From JADKAV01 sp963704075 (GTDB taxonomy: Bacteria; Actinomycetota; Actinomycetes; S36-B12; UBA10799): a DNA stretch of 64,000 nt. Under the pieces are notes generated by a model. It did no database searches. It was not told where the DNA came from and worked only from the letters and a program-made list of their open reading frames with translations. Made by a program: the position numbers and the translations under genes. The stretch spans positions 62,001 to 126,000 of the forward strand of contig CAVPGV010000006.1 in the NCBI GenBank assembly GCA_963704075.1. The letters run 5' to 3'. This document shows, piece after piece, positions 52,506 through 63,184 of the stretch. How positions within the stretch are numbered: the first letter of the stretch is position 1; every line of letters begins with the position of its first letter.

Positions 52506-53582
52506 GCCGGACCCTTCTGCTCACCGGCGCGACCGGCATGGTCGGTCGGGAGGTACTTGCGGCGCGCCGCCGCCGACGGCCGCTTCGCGCGGATTCTGTG
52601 CCTGGTGCGCCCCGAAGCCGAACGCAGCGCCTCGATGCGGCTGGCTGACCTCGGAATCGAGACCGGGCAGACCGAACTCGTCGCCGTGCCGGGTGATGTG
52701 ACGCAGAAGGGGCTCGGACTGGACAGCGAGCTGCTGCAGGAGGTCACCGACGTGATCCACTGCGCGGCCACGGTCTCGTTCGACCTCCCCCTCGACCGGG
52801 CTCGCGCGATCAACGTCGAAGGGACCGCCAATCTGCTCGACGTATGCCGGGCCCTGCCCTCGCTGAAGCGCATCGATGCGGTGTCGACCTGCTACGTGGC
52901 GGGACGGCGAAACGGACTGATCCGGGAGCCGGAACTCGAGCACGGGGCAGGCTTCCACAACACCTACGAGCAGACCAAGTACGAGGCCGAACAGTTGCTG
53001 CGGGCGGCCATGCCCGAGTTGCCGATCGCCGTGCACCGCCCGTCCATCGTCGTGGGGGACTCCAGGACCGGCCGGACGGGTGCGTGGAAGGTCCTTTACT
53101 GGCCGCTGAAGGTGATCGCCAGGGGATGGCTGCCGGTGATCCCGTACGACCCGGACTGCCGGCTGGATATCGTGCCGGTCGACTTCGTGGCCGATGCGAT
53201 CTTGGCTTTGTCGGCGGATCCCGGCACGGTGGGCGGGACGTTCCACCTGGCCGCGGGTCCCGGGCGCGACACGACGACCGGGCAGGTGTTCCCGAGGATC
53301 TTCGCGATGCTGTCCAGGCGCGCGCCGATCCGGGTGCCACCGGTCGTCTTTCGCACGGTGATCCGCCCGGTCATGCTGTTGGTACCCGACCGCCGGCTGA
53401 AACGGACGCTGCAGGCCGGCCTGGTGTACCGCCCGTATCTGGAACTGCGACTTCAATTCGACACGACGAACGCCGACGCCGTGCTGGACGGGGCCGGAAT
53501 CCGCTGCCCGGCCGTTCTGGACTACATCGACACGATCGTCGGCGCCGCCCTCGCGTCGGACTTCGGCGCAAGGGCGGGTTGA
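52502..53582 (+). CDS. NAD(P)-dependent SDR, thioester-reductase/acyl-reductase-like, frameshifted
   Basis: About 360 residues when corrected. The GTG at 52502 begins SRTLLLTGATGMVGREVL, a Rossmann motif. One extra T at 52557/52558 then breaks the frame; the rest (RRAAADGRFARILCLVRPEAE) continues to 53582. VIHCAATVSFDLPLDRARAINVEGTANLL and YEQTKYEAEQLL (YxxxK) match the NAD-binding-4 group that reduces acyl thioesters to aldehydes or alcohols. The substrate is unknown. Overlaps the ATP-grasp gene. Confidence 0.85.
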
Positions 53583-53690
53583 GGCGGTTAGCGGCCGGGC
53601 GACGTGTCGTTTGCCCGGCATCCCGCGCCGGTAGGTCGATTTGTGGATTCGCGGCGCATCGGTCGCACCGACCCGGCAATACTGGGCGAC

Positions 53691-55049
53691 ATGTCAACTC
53701 GGCTGACCGGAAGCCAGCGCTACGGGTACGCGGTCGGATCGTTCGGCACCGGCGGTTTCGCGACGGTGCCGGGCCTGGTGTTGCTCTTCTACCTGACCGA
53801 CGTCCTCGGGGTGGCTGCGGCGATCGCCAGCCTCGTGGTGTTCCTGCCCAAGGCGTGGGACGTGATCATCGCACCGGTCATGGGCAGTTTGTCCGACAAG
53901 TCGATGCTGCGTCATGGGACCAGGGTGAAGTGGCTGCTGATCGGCGGGCTGATCATCGGGCCGATGTTCGCGCTGACGTTCGCGGCGCCCGGCGGACTTC
54001 AAGGCAACGTCGCTGCGCTTTGGGTGGGGGTCTTCTTCCTGTTCGCCGTCACCGGCTTCGCGACGTTCCAGGTGACCTATCTGGCCATGCCGGCGGAGTT
54101 CACCGACGACTACCGGGAACGCACCCGGATCATGAGCATCCGCATCGTGTTCCTGACCCTGTCGATCCTGCTGTTCGGCGCCGGCGCCCCGATCCTGGTC
54201 AACACGTTCGGCGGCGGCCGCTTGGGGTACGCCGGGATGGGGATCGTCGTCGGGGTGCTGCTGGTGGTGTCCACCGTCATCTGCTGGTCGATGCTGCGCC
54301 GGACCACGTCGTACACCCAGGCGGAGAGCGAACCCACCGTCAAGGAACGGTTCGCCGCGGTGCGCGAGAACCGGTGGTTCCTGCTGCTGATGCTCACGTT
54401 CGTGGCCCAGGCGCTCGGCGTCGGGGCCATGCTCGCGGCGGTTCCGTATCTGGCCACCTACATCCTGGGGGGCGGGGAGTTGCAGCAGACGCTGCTATTC
54501 GTCTGCTTGGTCGGTCCCGCCATCATCGTCATGCCGCTGTGGTCGATGGTGTCCAAACGGGTAGGCAAACACCGCGGCTTCCTGATGTCCAGTGCCATCT
54601 TCGTGACGGCCGCAGTGGGCCTGTTCTTCAGTCGCAGCCTTCCGGACGCGGCGGTGTACCTGCTGGTGGGAATGGTCGGCGTAGCCTACGCGGGGATGCA
54701 GATGTTCCCGCTGGCGATGCTTCCCGACACGGTTGCCGCGGACGCCGCGGTCCACGGCCAGCAACGGGCCGGAGTCTTCACCGGGGTCTGGGCCGCCGCC
54801 GAGACGGTCTCCCTGGCGCTGGGCCCGGCGGTGGTCGGATTGATCCTCGCCGTGACCGGCTTCATCTCCAGTTCCGGCGACGAGACCGTTGCCCAGCCGG
54901 GCAGTGCTCTGACCGGCATCGTGCTGTCCTTCTCCCTGTTCCCGGCGGCGATGCTGCTGCTGAGCCTTCCCACTCTTCTACGGTACGACCTGACCGAAGT
55001 CCGACTCGACCAACTGAGAGGATCCCATGACCCTGCCCCCGCTTCCTGA
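53691..55049 (+). CDS. GPH-type MFS transporter
   Basis: A 452-residue, 12-helix transporter. GFATVPGLVLLFYLTDVLGV and KAWDVIIAPVMGSLSDKSM match glycoside-pentoside-hexuronide:cation symporters of the MelB type; TRIMSIRIVFLTLSILLFGAG and MQMFPLAMLPDTVAAD are family features. The ATG at 53691 is seven bases after AATACT, probably leaderless. The end overlaps the PLP gene by 23 bases. Possible role: import of the substrate or export of the product of the neighbouring enzymes. Confidence 0.88.
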   Translation: MSTRLTGSQRYGYAVGSFGTGGFATVPGLVLLFYLTDVLGVAAAIASLVVFLPKAWDVIIAPVMGSLSDKSMLRHGTRVKWLLIGGLIIGPMFALTFAAPGGLQGNVAALWVGVFFLFAVTGFATFQVTYLAMPAEFTDDYRERTRIMSIRIVFLTLSILLFGAGAPILVNTFGGGRLGYAGMGIVVGVLLVVSTVICWSMLRRTTSYTQAESEPTVKERFAAVRENRWFLLLMLTFVAQALGVGAMLAAVPYLATYILGGGELQQTLLFVCLVGPAIIVMPLWSMVSKRVGKHRGFLMSSAIFVTAAVGLFFSRSLPDAAVYLLVGMVGVAYAGMQMFPLAMLPDTVAADAAVHGQQRAGVFTGVWAAAETVSLALGPAVVGLILAVTGFISSSGDETVAQPGSALTGIVLSFSLFPAAMLLLSLPTLLRYDLTEVRLDQLRGSHDPAPAS

Positions 55050-56491
55050 CCGAGGACTGCCCGCCGACGAGATCCTCTCGGCCCTCGCAGAACTGCGCGC
55101 GATGGACCTGGACTACACCAAAGCGACGAGCTATCACTTCGAGTCGGGCAATGAAGAACTGCACGATGTTGCCACGGCCGCAGCCGCGACGGCATGGGGT
55201 CGCAACGGGCTGGATCCCACCGCGTTCCCGTCGATCTCCGCCATCGAGAACGACCTGGTCGGTGCCGCCCTGAACCTGCACGGCGGCGGCCCGGACGCGG
55301 TCGGCACCGTGACCAGCGGTGGGACCGAGTCGTGCATGCTGGCGGTGCTCGGGGCGCGCGAACGCTACCGCAAGCGCGGGGGTGAGGGACGCCCGCAGAT
55401 GTTGCTGCCGGTCACCGCCCACTCGGCGTTCCGCAAAGGTGCGTGGTTGTTCGACGTCGAGATCGTGGACATCCCGGTCGGTGCGGACTTCAAAGCTGAC
55501 GCCGACGCGATGATCGGCGCGATGTCCGATCGCACGGCACTGGCCGTGGTGTCGGCGCCCAGCTACGCCCATGGCGTGATCGACCCCGTGCACGAGGTCG
55601 CGGCGGCTGCGGCCGAACGCGACATCCTGTGCCACCTGGACCTCTGCATCGGTGGCTGGGCGCTGCCGTTCATCCTCGAGGACGAGGGCCGCGAACCGGT
55701 CGACATGAGCATCCCCGGGGTGACCTCGGCGTCGATGGACCTGCACAAGTACGGGTACGCGCCCAAGGGGGTCTCGATCCTGCTGTCGGCCAACCCGGAG
55801 CTGCGTTCCTACCACTACTTCGCGGATGCGGCGTGGCCCGGCTACCCCCTGATCAACAACACGCTGCTGTCGAGCCGCTCGGTGGCGCCCGCCGCGGCTG
55901 CCTGGGCGGTGCTGCACCTCTTGGGCAAGGAAGGCCTGCGGGAACTGGCGCTGAAGTCGCGAGCCGGCGCCCTGCGTATCGCCGAAGGTGTCGAGCAGAT
56001 CCCGGGTCTGCGCGTCGTGGTCGCCCCCGAGGTGTCCTTGGTATGCGTCGGCGACACCGGCGCGCCGGAGGGTCCGGATGTTCGCATCGTGTCCGACGAG
56101 GCACACCGGCTCGGCTGGTCGCTGCAGGTGCAGCCCGTCCCGGCAGGGTGGACCGACCAACATCCACCTGACCGTCGCGGCCGGGATCGCCGACCGGGCC
56201 GATGAATTGCTGGAGGTGCTGCGGGAGGCGACTGCGGCGGCCACCGGCAAGGGCCGGGCCGACCCGGACCCGCAACTCGCGGCGATCGCTGCGAGCATCG
56301 ACGTCGACGCGCTCGATCCCGCCACGATCGACGGCCTGATGCAGGTCGCAGGATTCAAGGGTCAGGGCGGTCCGGTCGAGTTGCCCGAGGAGATGGCCGG
56401 TGTCAACGCCCTTCTCGAGGCATCACCGGCACCGCTGGTCGAGGTCCTGCTCAAGGCCGTGTTCGCCGAGGTGTTCACGCCGAACCGCTAG
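55027..56491 (+). CDS. PLP-dependent decarboxylase/lyase, sphingosine-1-phosphate-lyase-like, frameshifted
   Basis: About 487 residues when corrected. TVTSGGTESCMLAVLGARE and SMDLHKYGYAPKGVSILL (PLP lysine) match group II decarboxylases, closest in motif to sphingosine-1-phosphate lyase. After QVQPVPAG the frame is lost at 56145-56148 by one extra G; the restored frame reads GPTNIHLTVAAGIADRADELL and ends at 56491. The start overlaps the transporter by 23 bases. Substrate unknown. Confidence 0.86.
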
Positions 56492-56664
56492 TCCGGTGGC
56501 GGTCTGCCGTTGGTTTCGGGTAGATCCGGAGTGTGGGGCCTTGAGAAGGGCAAAAGGCCGGTAGCGGCGCATAGCGGCCACTCTCAGGAATGGCGCAACT
56601 CACCCCCGGCGTCGTACTGTGCCCATTCGTACCCGCATCATGGGGACGAAACCGGAAGGACACC

Positions 56665-59279
56665 ATGCCCAACAGCACACCGCAACGCCTTGTGATCGTC
56701 GAATCGCCTGCCAAGGCCAAGACGATCCAGGGCTACCTCGGCGACGGCTTCGAGGTGACGGCCAGTGTCGGGCACATCCGGGATCTGCCGGACAAGGCCG
56801 CCGACATCCCGGCCAAGTACAAGTCCGAGCCCTGGTCGCGGCTCGGGGTGGACATCGAGAACAACTTCGCTCCCATATATGTGGTCAACGCCGACAAGCG
56901 CGCCCGCGTCAAGGAGTTGAAGGACAAACTCGCCGACGCCGACGAGTTGTTGCTGGCCACCGATGAGGACCGCGAGGGCGAGGCGATCGCCTGGCATCTG
57001 CTGGAGGTGCTCAAGCCGAAGGTGCCGGTCAAGCGGATGGTGTTCCACGAGATCACCCGCGAGGCGATCCAGCGGGCGCTGGCCGAGACCCGCGACCTCG
57101 ACAAGGACCTCGTCGACGCTCAGGAGACCCGCCGGATCCTGGACCGGCTCTACGGCTACGAGGTCTCGCCGGTGTTGTGGAAGAAGGTCATGCCGCGGCT
57201 GTCGGCGGGCCGTGTGCAGTCGGTGGCGTTGCGCCTGGTCGTGGACCGCGAGCGCGACCGGATGCGCTTCGTGCGTGCCAGGTACGCCGACATCGAGGCG
57301 CTGCTCGACCCGGGCAGTTTCACGGCCACGCTCACCCACGTCGATGGCCAGCGGATCGCCCGCGGGGACTCCTTCGACGACCGCGGACAGCTGAAGAAGA
57401 CCGACGTGCGGCACTTGGATCTGGCTGCCGCGGAGGCCATCGTCGCGGGCCTCGCCGATGCCTCCATGACCGTCGACTCCGTGGAGGAGAAGCCGGGTAC
57501 CCGCAAGCCGTCGCCGCCCTTCATGACCTCGACGCTGCAGCAGGAGGCCTCGCGCAAGCTGCGCTGGGGCGGGCAGCGGACGATGCGCGTCGCGCAGGGG
57601 CTGTACGAACGCGGCTACATCACCTACATGCGTACCGACTCGACCACCTTGTCGGAGACGGCTATCGATGCTGCCCGACGGCAGGCGCGGGATCTGTACG
57701 GCGAGGATCACGTGTCGGCCCAGCCGCGCAAGTACGAACGCAAGGTCAAGAACGCGCAGGAGGCCCACGAGGCCATCCGCCCGGCCGGTGATTCCTTCCG
57801 GACCCCTGGCCAGGTATCCGGGGAGTTGAACCCCGACGAACTCGCGCTGTACGAGCTGGTGTGGAAGCGCACCATCGCCTCCCAGATGACCGACGCCAAG
57901 GTCGCCACCACCACACTGCGCCTGGCCGCCAGCACCGCCGACGGGGTTGCGACGCTCTTCACCGCCAGCGGCACGGTCGTGACCTTCCCGGGCTTCCTGG
58001 CCGCGTACGAGGAGAGCCGCGACGACGACGCTTCGGCGAGCAGCGCCGACTTCCGCATCTCGCACAGGGCGACGCGATCACCATCCGGGCGCTGACCGCC
58101 GAGGACCACAGCACCAAACCTCCGGCCCGCTACACCGAGGCCTCGTTGCTCAAGGCGCTCGAGGAGCGCGGGATCGGCCGGCCGTCGACGTGGTCGGCGA
58201 TCATCGGCACGCTGCTGGACCGCGGCTACGTGTTCAAGCGGGGTTCCGCGCTGGTCCCCGCCTGGCTGGCGTTCGCGGTGGTGCGCCTGCTGGAGGACCA
58301 TTTCGGCTCGCTGGTCGACTACGGCTTCACCGCCAGACTCGAGGAGATCCTCGACGTGGTGGCCAGCGGGGACGAGTCCCGCTCAGTCGTTCTCGGGACG
58401 TTCTACTTCGGCGGCGACGATCCCGCCGGCGGCCGTTTCAGCGGGTTGCACCCGATGATCGAACGGTTGCCCGACATCGACCCGCGCGAGAACTCCACGT
58501 TCCCGATCGGTGACGAGATCGCGCTGCGGGTGGGCAAGTACGGGCCCTACCTGGAGCAGGGGGACAAGCGCGCGAACGTGCCCGCAGACCTTCCGCCGGA
58601 CGAGTTGACCTCGGAGGTGGCCGTCGAGTTGCTCAACGCCCCCAAGGAGGAGCGGCTGCTGGGCGTCGATCCGCAGACCGGTCACGAGATCGTCACGAAG
58701 AGCGGCCGGTTCGGGCCGTACGTCACCGAGATCCTGCCCCCGTTGCCGGAGGGTGCGAAGAAGCCGCGAAAGACCGTCAAACCACGCACGGCCAGTCTGT
58801 TCAAGGACATGGACCCGACGGCCGTGACCCTCGACGACGCCCTGATACTGCTGTCGTTGCCGCGGGAGGTGGGCAAACACCCCGAGGACGGCGAGCCGAT
58901 CATGGCCCAGAACGGCCGGTACGGCCCCTACCTCACGCACGGCAAGGACTCCCGCTCGCTGCCCGACGAGCCCAGCATCTTCAGCTGCACTGTTGAACAG
59001 GCGCTGGAACTGTTCGCCCAACCCAAGCGCGGACGCGGGCGACAGGAGCCGCAGCCGGGCAAGGAGATCGGCACCGATCCGATCAGTGGCAAGAAGATCG
59101 AACTCAAGGAGGGCCGGTTCGGGCCGTACGTGACCGATGGTGAGACGAATGCCTCGCTGCGCGTCGCGGACGACCCGTTGACCATCACCCTGGAGCGGGC
59201 CAGCGACCTGATCAGCGAACGTCGCGCCAAGGGCCCGGCGCCGAAGAAACCCCGCAAGCGGGCGGCCTCCCGCAAGTAG
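56665..59279 (+). CDS. topA: DNA topoisomerase I, frameshifted
   Basis: About 871 residues when corrected. LVIVESPAKAKTIQGYLG and LLATDEDREGEAIAWHL are the Toprim motifs and YITYMRTDSTTLS contains the catalytic Tyr. The frame breaks near 58020-58035, where a base seems missing; the restored frame continues GEQRRLPHLAQGDAITIRAL through RYTEASLLKALEERGIGRPSTW. Four repeated C-terminal motifs (GRFGPYVT and variants) and a basic tail are actinobacterial. The ATG at 56665 has GGAAGGA upstream. The gene is essential, so a real frameshift is very unlikely. Confidence 0.95.
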
Positions 59280-59339
59280 GGCGCCCGGTCGTCAACAACC
59301 TGTCCCCGGGTCTGAACGGCCCGTGAGAGGGTTGGAGTT

Positions 59340-59945
59340 GTGAAGGGTTTGTTCGTCGCGTTCGAAGGCGTGGATCGCTCGGGCAAGACCACCCAGTTGC
59401 AGTTGCTGGCCCAGCGGCTGTCCGAGAAGCACGAGGTGCTGATCACGCGCGAACCCGGCGGTACACCGGTGGCTGAAGCCATTCGCGTGCTGTTGCTCGC
59501 CGACGACGTGCAGATGTCCGCGCGTTGTGAGGCGTTGCTGTTCGCCGCGGCGCGCGCCGATCACGTGGAACGCACGATCCGACCGGCGCTGGAACGCGGC
59601 GCGGTGGTGATCTCCGACCGCTTCGTGGACTCCTCGCTGGCCTACCAGGGCGTGGCCCGGGGCCTGGGGGTGGACGACGTCGAACGCATCAACCACTGGG
59701 CGACCGACGCCCTGGAACCCGACCTGACGATCATGTTGGACCTGCCCATCGGAACCTCCTCGCAGCGCGACGGTGAGGTGGACCGGATGGAGAACGAAGG
59801 CGAGTTGTTCCAGGCCCGGGTCCGGCGCGGGCTGCTCGACCTGGCCGGACGCGCGGCCCATCGCTACGCGGTCATCGATGCCTCGCCGTCGGTGGACGAG
59901 GTCGCGGATTTGGTATGGGCCGCCGTTCCGGAGCCCTGGCGGTGA
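59340..59945 (+). CDS. tmk: Thymidylate kinase
   Basis: A 201-residue kinase making dTDP. P-loop FEGVDRSGKTTQLQLL, TREPGGTPVAEAIR and ISDRFVDSSLAYQG are characteristic. GTG start at 59340 with a GGAG-type site. It lies 60 bases after topA and overlaps holB by four bases. The topA-tmk-holB order is conserved in actinobacteria. Confidence 0.96.
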   Translation: MKGLFVAFEGVDRSGKTTQLQLLAQRLSEKHEVLITREPGGTPVAEAIRVLLLADDVQMSARCEALLFAAARADHVERTIRPALERGAVVISDRFVDSSLAYQGVARGLGVDDVERINHWATDALEPDLTIMLDLPIGTSSQRDGEVDRMENEGELFQARVRRGLLDLAGRAAHRYAVIDASPSVDEVADLVWAAVPEPWR

Positions 59946-61108
59946 GCGTCTTCGAATCCCTCGTGGGCCAGGACCACGTGGTGAGCGTCCTGCAGGACGC
60001 GGTCGCCGATGCGGCACGCGTGCCCGCCGGGCCGATGATGACCCATGCCTGGTTGTTCATCGGCCCGCCCGGTTCCGGGCGTTCGAACGCGGCGATCGCC
60101 TTCGGGGCGGCACTGGTCTGCCCCAACGGCGGCTGCGGAATGTGTGAGGACTGCGTCGCGGTGCTGGGCGGCGGACACCCGGACGTCGAGGTTGTGCGCC
60201 CGGAGGGGCTTTCCTACAAGACGGAAGAGGCCCGCGTGCTGGTCGCCCGCTCGGACATGGCCCCGACCCGCGGACGCTGGCATGTCATCGTGATGGAGGA
60301 CGCCGACCGTCTGACCGAGTCGGCGAACAACGTCCTGCTCAAGAGCATCGAGGAGCCCGCGAGCCGCACCGTCTGGCTGCTATGTGCACCGAGCGTGGAG
60401 GATCTGCTGCCCACGGTCCGGTCCCGCTGCCAGGTCGTGGGGCTGCGCACACCGGCCACCGGCGCGGTCTCGACGTTCCTGCAGCAGCAAGGGGTGGATC
60501 CGGGGACAGCTGCTTTCGCCGCCCGTGCGTCCATGGGGCACATCGGCCGGGCCCGTGCCTTGGCCACCATCGAATCCGTGCGCAACCGGCGCCACGACGT
60601 GCTGATCATGATGCGCGACCTGTCGGACCTGGCCAGTTGTATGGCCGCGGCCGGGAACATCGTGGCCGCCGCGAAGGCGGACGCCGAGGCGCTGCTGGCC
60701 GAACGCGACGACACCGAGAAGGCGGACATGCTGCTGGCATTGGGCGCCGGTGCGGAGGGCAAAGGGGTCAAGCGTGTGACCAAGTCCGCGCTCAAGGATC
60801 TGGAGGACCGGCAGAACGCCCGTCGTTCCCGCACCGTGCGCGACGAGCTGGACCGGGTGCTGGTGGACCTGCTGGCGTGGTTCCGCGACGTGCTCGTCCT
60901 GCAGCACGAGGCGCCGGTCGAGCTGGTGAACGAGGAGATGCGCCCGGACCTCGCACGGATGGCCGACGAGACGAACGCCTCGGACACGCTGCTGCGCATC
61001 GGTGCCATCCGCGACGCCAGGCAGGCGCTGAGCATGAATGTGGCGCCGCAACTGGCGATGGAGGCAATGGTGGTCAAACTGCGCGCGCCGCGGCTGGCGG
61101 GCCGGTAG
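59942..61108 (+). CDS. holB: DNA polymerase III delta-prime subunit
   Basis: A 388-residue clamp-loader subunit. SLVGQDHVVSVLQDAV, HAWLFIGPPGSGRSNAA (P-loop-like, with Arg-Ser in place of Lys-Thr, as usual in delta-prime), a four-cysteine zinc module CPNGGCGMCEDC, and LLKSIEEPASRTVWLLCAPSVEDLLPTVRSRC. GTG start at 59942. Last gene of the topA-tmk-holB operon. Confidence 0.95.
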   Translation: MSVFESLVGQDHVVSVLQDAVADAARVPAGPMMTHAWLFIGPPGSGRSNAAIAFGAALVCPNGGCGMCEDCVAVLGGGHPDVEVVRPEGLSYKTEEARVLVARSDMAPTRGRWHVIVMEDADRLTESANNVLLKSIEEPASRTVWLLCAPSVEDLLPTVRSRCQVVGLRTPATGAVSTFLQQQGVDPGTAAFAARASMGHIGRARALATIESVRNRRHDVLIMMRDLSDLASCMAAAGNIVAAAKADAEALLAERDDTEKADMLLALGAGAEGKGVKRVTKSALKDLEDRQNARRSRTVRDELDRVLVDLLAWFRDVLVLQHEAPVELVNEEMRPDLARMADETNASDTLLRIGAIRDARQALSMNVAPQLAMEAMVVKLRAPRLAGR

Positions 61109-61212
61109 GGGTTCAATTGTCGCGTTGGCCAATCCGCCTTCGGCCAATCAGATGCGCCGTCAGTTCGCCGGCGTCCCGCACGGTGACGGCCGTCCGCGCC
61201 CAATCCCGCCGA

Positions 61213-61259
61213 AGGGTTGAACAGTCACGGCCTTCCCAGGGCCCTATCTGTTCAACCCT
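61213..61259 (+). terminator. Inverted repeat after holB
   Basis: AGGGTTGAACAG (61213-61224) and CTGTTCAACCCT (61248-61259) are perfectly complementary; GGCC/GGCC inside the 23-base loop can extend the fold. A second smaller repeat, TTGGCC/GGCCAA, precedes it near 61125-61145. The structure probably ends the topA operon and lies just before the next gene's promoter. Confidence 0.65.
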
Positions 61260-61295
61260 GTCCCGGCGAGGGCGATAGCGCCGCACAATGGCCCC

Positions 61296-62276
61296 ATGAG
61301 CAAACCGTCGATCAGTCCGGTCAAATGGGAGCCGCCCAAGACGAGCGGGCTTCCACCGTCGCAGAACCTGCCGCTGCTCAACATCCTGCCGGTGCCAGGT
61401 AGCGGACCGGAGGACGTGCTGTTCCTCGGCGGCTCGATCCTCACCGGCCTGGATGACGGCCGGATCGTCAAGGTGAGCGAGGACGGATGGCAGATCGAGG
61501 TGGTCGGCGACACCCAGGGCCGGCCACTGGGTCTGGAGGCCTACCCGGACGGCCGGGTGGTGGTGTGCGACGCGGTCAAAGGTCTGCTCATACTGGATCC
61601 CGCGAGTGGACGACTGGACACACTGGTGCCCGTCGGACAGGAGAACCTGCGCGTGTGCAACAACGCCGCAGTCGCCGAGGACGGGACGATCTATTTCAGC
61701 GACTCCAGCCAGCGTTTCGAACTCGAGCACTGGACCGCGGACCTGCTCGAGCACTCCGGGACGGGCCGCCTGCTGCGCCGCACCCCGGACGGGCGCGTGG
61801 ACGTCATGGCCACCGGGTTGCAGTTCGCCAACGGTGTCGCTCTAGCCGACGACTACGTGGTGGTTGCGCAGACCGGTCAGTACAGCCTGGATCGCGTCCG
61901 CCTCGACGACGGGCGGGTCGAACCCTGGGTGACGAACCTGCCGGCCTTCCCGGACAACATCTCGACCGGCGACGACGGCCTCGTGTGGGTCGCCATGGCT
62001 AGTGCGCGCAAGTCCGCTCTGGACGGCCTGCCCGCCAAGGTCCCCGCGCTGCGCAAGGCGATATGGGCGCTGCCGGAGGCCTTGCACCCGAAGCCGGACA
62101 CGTTGATCTGGACGTGCGCCTACGACGCGCATGGGAAGAAGGTCGAGGAGTTCTTCGGCCGCCACGAGCGGTTCTTCATGGTCACCGGGGTACGCGTGGC
62201 CGGTGGCAAGGTCGCGATGGGCAGTCTGAACACCACGGCGATCGCGTGGTTCGACCTCCCCGCGAACGGGTCGTGA
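61296..62276 (+). CDS. SMP-30/strictosidine-synthase-like beta-propeller protein
   Basis: A 326-residue beta-propeller. SGPEDVLFLGGSILTGLDDGRIVKV, GRPLGLEAYPDGRVVVCDAVKGLL, FSDSSQRFELEHWTADLLEH and LQFANGVALADDYVVV are typical of the strictosidine-synthase-like/SMP-30 lactonase group. The likely activity is hydrolysis of a lactone or related ester, substrate unknown. No signal peptide. The ATG overlaps the stop of a three-codon frame starting at 61288. Confidence 0.85.
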   Translation: MSKPSISPVKWEPPKTSGLPPSQNLPLLNILPVPGSGPEDVLFLGGSILTGLDDGRIVKVSEDGWQIEVVGDTQGRPLGLEAYPDGRVVVCDAVKGLLILDPASGRLDTLVPVGQENLRVCNNAAVAEDGTIYFSDSSQRFELEHWTADLLEHSGTGRLLRRTPDGRVDVMATGLQFANGVALADDYVVVAQTGQYSLDRVRLDDGRVEPWVTNLPAFPDNISTGDDGLVWVAMASARKSALDGLPAKVPALRKAIWALPEALHPKPDTLIWTCAYDAHGKKVEEFFGRHERFFMVTGVRVAGGKVAMGSLNTTAIAWFDLPANGS

Positions 62277-62327
62277 TCTTGGTCCGGATCTTGCGCCCCG
62301 CTTGCCTACGTCACGTACCGTAGATAC

Positions 62328-63167
62328 ATGGCCAAGCGGAACAAGCAGAACGACCATTGGCTGAAGGTCGTCGAAGAGGGGCTGTCCGCGGGGCTGGAGC
62401 GCTATCAGCAGTACCGGGCGGCGAAACCCAAGCGGCCCACCGATCGTGAACTCGTGATGCAGCAGCGGCAGGCGTTGATCGCCAACCATCAGAACCGCCT
62501 GGTCGGCCACGAGCGGCGACTGCAACGCATGCGCAGCCGTCAGGTCGCGTGGACCGCCGGTGCCGCGGGCGCCTCGGTCATGGGCGCGGTGGGCGTGGCC
62601 ACACCGCAGCCCTCCCTGCTGTGGTTCACGGTGGCCGGCTTCTCCGGCATGTTCGCGTACCTCACGAAGGAGAAGCGCGAGAACCTGGCACCACCGCCTG
62701 CCCCCGAGCTGCCGCCGCTGCCGATCGAGCCGCTGCCGGCGGGGACGCCCGGTGCAGAAGAAGTGACCCGATGGGCGCGGGCGGCCCACCGCTGGGACGA
62801 TCTGCTGCCCCTGGTCGACCAGATGAGTCCGGACGCCGGGCAGCAACTGCGACGAGCGCTGACCGAGGTGGATCCGGCGTTGCGGGCATTGGTCGAGCGA
62901 CTCGGAACCCTGTACCGCACCGCCCAGCAGATGCCGGGGACGCAGGCCGCGACCAGCGCCCACCACGCAAGTGTTGAAGTGGCCGCGCGTTTGCGAGAGG
63001 GTGTGGAGGCCTACGAAGGCCTGGTCGCTGCGGCGGCCGAACTCATCGCGGCACCGGATCTGAACCGTTCGGTGGTCGAGGTGGTGGGGCCGGCGGTGCT
63101 GGATGTGCAGGCCTACACCGGTGGGCTGCGTAAGGCCGCGGACAACTTCGCGGACCCGTTGTACTGA
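62328..63167 (+). CDS. Uncharacterised protein with two membrane helices
   Basis: Not recognised. 279 residues. A basic N-terminal half with probable coiled coil (RELVMQQRQALIANHQNRLVG, about residues 40-70) precedes two hydrophobic segments at about 75-92 and 95-112, a Pro-rich linker, and a helical C-terminal half (LRRALTEVDPALRALVERLG). TACCGT lies six bases before the ATG, so it is probably leaderless. The architecture resembles a membrane-bound scaffold but no function is proposed. Followed 17 bases later by another unknown gene. Confidence 0.8.
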   Translation: MAKRNKQNDHWLKVVEEGLSAGLERYQQYRAAKPKRPTDRELVMQQRQALIANHQNRLVGHERRLQRMRSRQVAWTAGAAGASVMGAVGVATPQPSLLWFTVAGFSGMFAYLTKEKRENLAPPPAPELPPLPIEPLPAGTPGAEEVTRWARAAHRWDDLLPLVDQMSPDAGQQLRRALTEVDPALRALVERLGTLYRTAQQMPGTQAATSAHHASVEVAARLREGVEAYEGLVAAAAELIAAPDLNRSVVEVVGPAVLDVQAYTGGLRKAADNFADPLY

Positions 63168-63184
63168 GTTCCTGGAGAGGGAAT

